Shown here: one piece after another, positions 61,504 to 64,000 of the stretch
How positions within the stretch are numbered: position 1 is the first letter of the stretch
Layout of the letters: each line of letters starts with the position of its first letter
Notes under the pieces: model-generated
Told to the model about the DNA's origin: nothing
The model's database searches: none
Seen by the model: only the letters and a program-made list of their open reading frames with translations
From: an uncultured Pseudomonadota bacterium
GTDB lineage: Bacteria > Pseudomonadota > Gammaproteobacteria > Steroidobacterales > Steroidobacteraceae
Direction of reading: 5' to 3'
DNA: 64,000 bases
Assembly (NCBI GenBank): GCA_937920275.1
Contig: CALGVD010000105.1
Span: forward strand, 29,488 to 93,487
Position numbers and translations under genes: made by a program

Positions 61504-61917
61504 ATGTTGGTTCCGACCGCCTTGCACCCCGTCGCCGAGCGCCTGCGCAGCTGTGGCATCCAGCCGACGGCGCAGCGCCTTAAAGTCGCCTCGCTGCTGC
61601 TGAGCGCGCCCCAACACCTCACCGCCGAGGCGATCCTCGAGCGCCTGCGCACCGAGGGTGCGCGGGTGTCGAAGGCCACGGTCTACAACACCCTCAACCT
61701 CTTCGCCGCCCGGGGCGTGGTGCGCCAGCTCGCCGTCGACGGCGATCGCGCCTGGTTCGACTCCAACACCGAGCCGCACTACCACTTCCAGGACCTCGAA
61801 TCCGGGGCCCTGACCGACCTGCCGCACACCGCCGTGCGTTTCGAGCAGTTGCCCCCGCCGCCGCCCGGCACCGAATACGCCGGCATCGAACTTTTCATCC
61901 GGCTGCGACGCGTTTAA
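61504..61917 (+). CDS. Fur-family transcriptional regulator without the CxxC zinc site
   Basis: Predicted protein of 137 residues. The winged-helix domain is clear (GIQPTAQRLKVASLLLSAPQHLTAEAILERLRTEGARVSKATVYNTLNLFAARGVVRQL). In the dimer domain HYHFQDLESG occupies the place of the usual HxHxxCxxCG, so both cysteines of the structural zinc are absent, as in some Irr-like proteins. It may sense iron, peroxide or haem. A TATAAT stands 7 bases before the ATG. Confidence 0.9.
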   Translation: MLVPTALHPVAERLRSCGIQPTAQRLKVASLLLSAPQHLTAEAILERLRTEGARVSKATVYNTLNLFAARGVVRQLAVDGDRAWFDSNTEPHYHFQDLESGALTDLPHTAVRFEQLPPPPPGTEYAGIELFIRLRRV

Positions 61918-61935
61918 GATTCGCAGCCCTTCCGG

Positions 61936-62011
61936 GCCCGGATAGCTCAGTTGGTAGAGCGGCGCATTCGTAATGCGTAGGTCGTAGGTTCGAATCCTAT
62001 TCCGGGCACCA
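61936..62011 (+). tRNA. tRNA-Thr (anticodon CGT)
   Basis: A 76-base cloverleaf with encoded CCA. Acceptor stem GCCCGGA/TCCGGGC, anticodon stem GCGCA/TGCGT around loop TTCGTAA, T-loop TTCGAAT. It is close to E. coli thrW. The next gene starts 14 bases after it; no repeat of its 3' end is seen in this window. Confidence 0.96.
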
Positions 62012-62024
62012 TCTCCTGCGGCGT

Positions 62025-63680
62025 GTGAAACCAGCCATCCACTTCCACCCCGAGGCGTACTCCACCGGCGGCCCCAAACTCATGGGACGCAATGCGGCGG
62101 GGGAGTCCTTCCTGCGCGGCTTCCTGCGCCATAGCCGGGCCGATGGTTTCTTCGTCGATGTCCGCGACCCCTCGCATGCAGAGGGTTTTGCGAGCGCCGC
62201 CCGGGCTGCGGGGCGCACTGAGTCCGTGCGCTCGATCACCGCCGCCAACCTCGGCGATCTCGCCCAAGCGGAGGTGCTCTACCAGCCCGACCCGATGCTG
62301 GGCGCGCAGGCTTGGCGTCGTGCCGCCTTCGGGCATGGTTCCTGGAGTCTCTGCGGCATCACCCACACCACGGCCTCGGCGGGCGTGATGGACGGCATCG
62401 CCGATCTTCTGGTCGCCCCCGTGCAGCCTTGGGACGCCTTGATCTGCACCAGCCATGCAGTGAAGGACAATGTCGAACGCCTGCTGAACGGCCAACAGCG
62501 ACACCTGCGCGAGCGGCTCGGCGCCACCCGGGTCGTGATGCCGCAGTTGCCCGTCATCCCGCTCGGTATCCACACCGAAGATTTCGAGTTCAGCGCCGAA
62601 CAGCGCGATGCCGCTCGCGCTGAACTCGGCGTGACCGAGACGACGCTCGTGGTGCTCTTCATGGGGCGGCTGTCGTTCCACGCCAAGGCCCATCCGCTTG
62701 CGCTGTACCAGGCGCTCGAGACCGCCGCGCGAGCCACGAGCCGCGACGTGCTGCTGATCGAGTGCGGGTGGCACGCCAACGACTTCATCGCCTCGGCCTA
62801 CGACGAGGCCGCTCGCTTCGCCTGCCCGGGTGTGCGCGTGGCGGTGAGAGACGGTCGGCTACCGCAGGTCCGGCTGGGTTGTTGGGCAGCGGCTGACATT
62901 TTCTGCAGCCTGTCCGACAACATCCAGGAGACTTTTGGTTTGGTGCCGCTCGAAGCCATGGCCGCGGGGTTGCCGGTAATCGTCTCCGACTGGGACGGTT
63001 ACCGCGAGACCGTCCGCGACGGCATCGATGGCTTCCGCATCCCGACGATGGCACCGCCGCCCGGCGTGTCGGGTGATCTCGCGCTGCGGCATGCCTTGGG
63101 GGTCGACAGCTATGATCTCTACTGCGGCAACACCTGCAGCTTCGTCGCCGTCGACATCCCGGCGACCGTCGCCGCGTTCGAGCGGCTGTTCGCGTCAGCG
63201 GCCTTGCGTTGCGAGATGGGCGAGTCGGGGCGCCGCCGCGCCCGCGAGGCCTTCGACTGGCAGGTGATCATCGCGCGGTATGAGGCACTGTGGTCGCAGT
63301 TGTCCGATCTGCGTCGCGAAGCGATCGACCGTGGCGAGGGCGGTACGCCTGCCCGTTGGCCCGCTCGGCCCGATCCCTTCGAGGCCTTCGCCGCGTATCC
63401 GAGCCGGCCTCTGACGCCGGACACGGTGCTGAGCCTCGCTGCGCCGGATGCCGACACCGCACTGCGTCGCCTCGAGGCGCTCGCTAACCTCAAGATGGTG
63501 CGCTTCGCGCGAGCTGTGCTACCTGCACCCGACGAGCTGCGCGCGGTGTTGACCCAAGCGGCCTCGGGGCAGCAGACCGCCGAGGCATTGGTGACCGATA
63601 TCCCACGCGCGCGCAGGGCCATCGTCTCGCGCGGGTTGCTGTGGTTGGTGAAGATGGGGGTTCTTCGGGCCGGCGGGTGA
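62025..63680 (+). CDS. Glycosyltransferase, GT4-like
   Basis: Predicted protein of 551 residues, starting at a GTG. The first half has an Rossmann-like start (KPAIHFHPEAYSTGGPKLMGRNAAGESFLRGF) and the second half the GT4 donor-site pattern: FMGRLSFHAKAHPLALYQAL, CSLSDNIQETFGLVPLEAMAAGLPVIVSDWDGYRETVRDGIDGFRI with the E-x7-E motif. A C-terminal tail of about 110 residues has no recognised domain. It transfers a sugar from a nucleotide-sugar to an unknown acceptor; no other polysaccharide gene is in reach. Confidence 0.85.
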   Translation: MKPAIHFHPEAYSTGGPKLMGRNAAGESFLRGFLRHSRADGFFVDVRDPSHAEGFASAARAAGRTESVRSITAANLGDLAQAEVLYQPDPMLGAQAWRRAAFGHGSWSLCGITHTTASAGVMDGIADLLVAPVQPWDALICTSHAVKDNVERLLNGQQRHLRERLGATRVVMPQLPVIPLGIHTEDFEFSAEQRDAARAELGVTETTLVVLFMGRLSFHAKAHPLALYQALETAARATSRDVLLIECGWHANDFIASAYDEAARFACPGVRVAVRDGRLPQVRLGCWAAADIFCSLSDNIQETFGLVPLEAMAAGLPVIVSDWDGYRETVRDGIDGFRIPTMAPPPGVSGDLALRHALGVDSYDLYCGNTCSFVAVDIPATVAAFERLFASAALRCEMGESGRRRAREAFDWQVIIARYEALWSQLSDLRREAIDRGEGGTPARWPARPDPFEAFAAYPSRPLTPDTVLSLAAPDADTALRRLEALANLKMVRFARAVLPAPDELRAVLTQAASGQQTAEALVTDIPRARRAIVSRGLLWLVKMGVLRAGG

Positions 63681-63839
63681 ATTGCGCACTGCCACCGCGG
63701 CTAGCGTCGCGAGGCAAAGGGACATGGTGGAAGTGACGAAAGCAACTACACTTAATCGAAAATTTCTGATATCCGTCGTGACCATGATGCATGCCCAAAT
63801 CAATACGGTGGCGGTGTCGGTTGGACAGGGTGCGGGTTC
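63681..63839 (+). other. Gap before the last gene
   Basis: In 159 bases there is an AT-rich stretch around 63749-63773 unlike its surroundings. It may hold the promoter of the lipoprotein gene, but no clear hexamer pair could be assigned. Confidence 0.4.
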
Positions 63840-64000
63840 GTGATTACCTCTGCCTCTCGTGTCGCAACGCTGCTGCTCGTCGTGGCCCTTTCTGCCTGTG
63901 GTGCCAAGACGAGCGAACAGTCAAGTAAGGAGACCAAAATGACGTATCCGCCACCGCTGAAGCCCGGTCAGGTGTTGGATCCAGAGAGTCTCTACGCCAA
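63840..64000 (+). CDS. Lipoprotein, N-terminal part (cut by window edge)
   Basis: At least 53 residues from a GTG. A signal with lipobox (VATLLLVVALSACGAK) is followed by a polar stretch rich in Ser, Lys and Thr, then MTYPPPLKPGQVLDPESLYA. The rest lies outside the window; the family is not recognised. An ATG at 63939 would drop the signal and is less likely. Confidence 0.6.
   Translation, partial: MITSASRVATLLLVVALSACGAKTSEQSSKETKMTYPPPLKPGQVLDPESLYA

Overview
The window reads as the chromosome of a high-GC gammaproteobacterium, probably near the Nevskiales/Steroidobacterales. This is inferred from the gene order rplU-rpmA-obgE ... rpsT | murJ-ribF-ileS-lspA-ispH, several TonB receptors and a GC-rich codon style. 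No taxonomic marker was searched. Two blocks of ordinary chromosome (1-17671 and 50845-64000) flank a foreign block of about 33 kb.

Left core (1-17671): the 3' end of a TonB receptor gene with a strong terminator; a divergent PEP carboxylase followed by a small secreted protein; an RND efflux pair (adaptor plus HAE1-type pump); a YeiH-type permease; a glycine-rich RRM protein; a Tat-exported PhoD-type phosphatase; then DUF4197, DUF4239-like, MFS, DUF2147, methyltransferase and lipoprotein genes.

Island (17672-50844): a 45-bp perfect direct repeat, equal to the 3' part of tRNA-Pro(CGG) from the anticodon loop to the CCA end, bounds the block. The intact tRNA is at the right end. An 11-bp repeat lies just inside both ends and looks like integrase arm sites, but no integrase, transposase or conjugation gene is visible. 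The block is a coherent catabolic cluster: TetR regulator, MFS importer, GST, amidohydrolase plus DUF59 protein, CoA ligase, a biotin-dependent carboxylase in three pieces, acyl-CoA dehydrogenase, CoA-transferase, three SDRs, a DUF35/thiolase-fold fusion with an SCP-x type thiolase, a MaoC hydratase, two TonB receptors, two c-heme beta-propeller proteins, another c-heme protein, two small membrane proteins and a membrane quinoprotein dehydrogenase. The plausible flow is uptake through TonB receptors, periplasmic oxidation feeding electrons to haem proteins, import, CoA activation, carboxylation and a beta-oxidation-like cycle. The substrate is not evident; a branched or cyclic hydrophobic acid or alcohol fits best.

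The island appears to be one regulon. A 9-bp near-palindrome, TGTYWGACA, lies in five intergenic regions (20100, 22778, 27789, 34937, 44929). In four it overlaps or sits inside a readable sigma70-like promoter; in the tetR/MFS gap (20100) I see only the palindrome. The TetR protein is the obvious candidate ligand. The main biochemical oddity is the carboxyltransferase, which belongs to the pyruvate carboxylase/OadA group but seems to have lost two metal-centre residues.

Right core (50845-64000): the 5' part of tRNA-Pro, ispB, rplU-rpmA, obgE, a TfoX C-domain protein, rpsT, murJ-ribF-ileS-lspA-ispH, a Fur-family gene, tRNA-Thr(CGT), a GT4-type glycosyltransferase and the start of a lipoprotein gene cut by the window edge.
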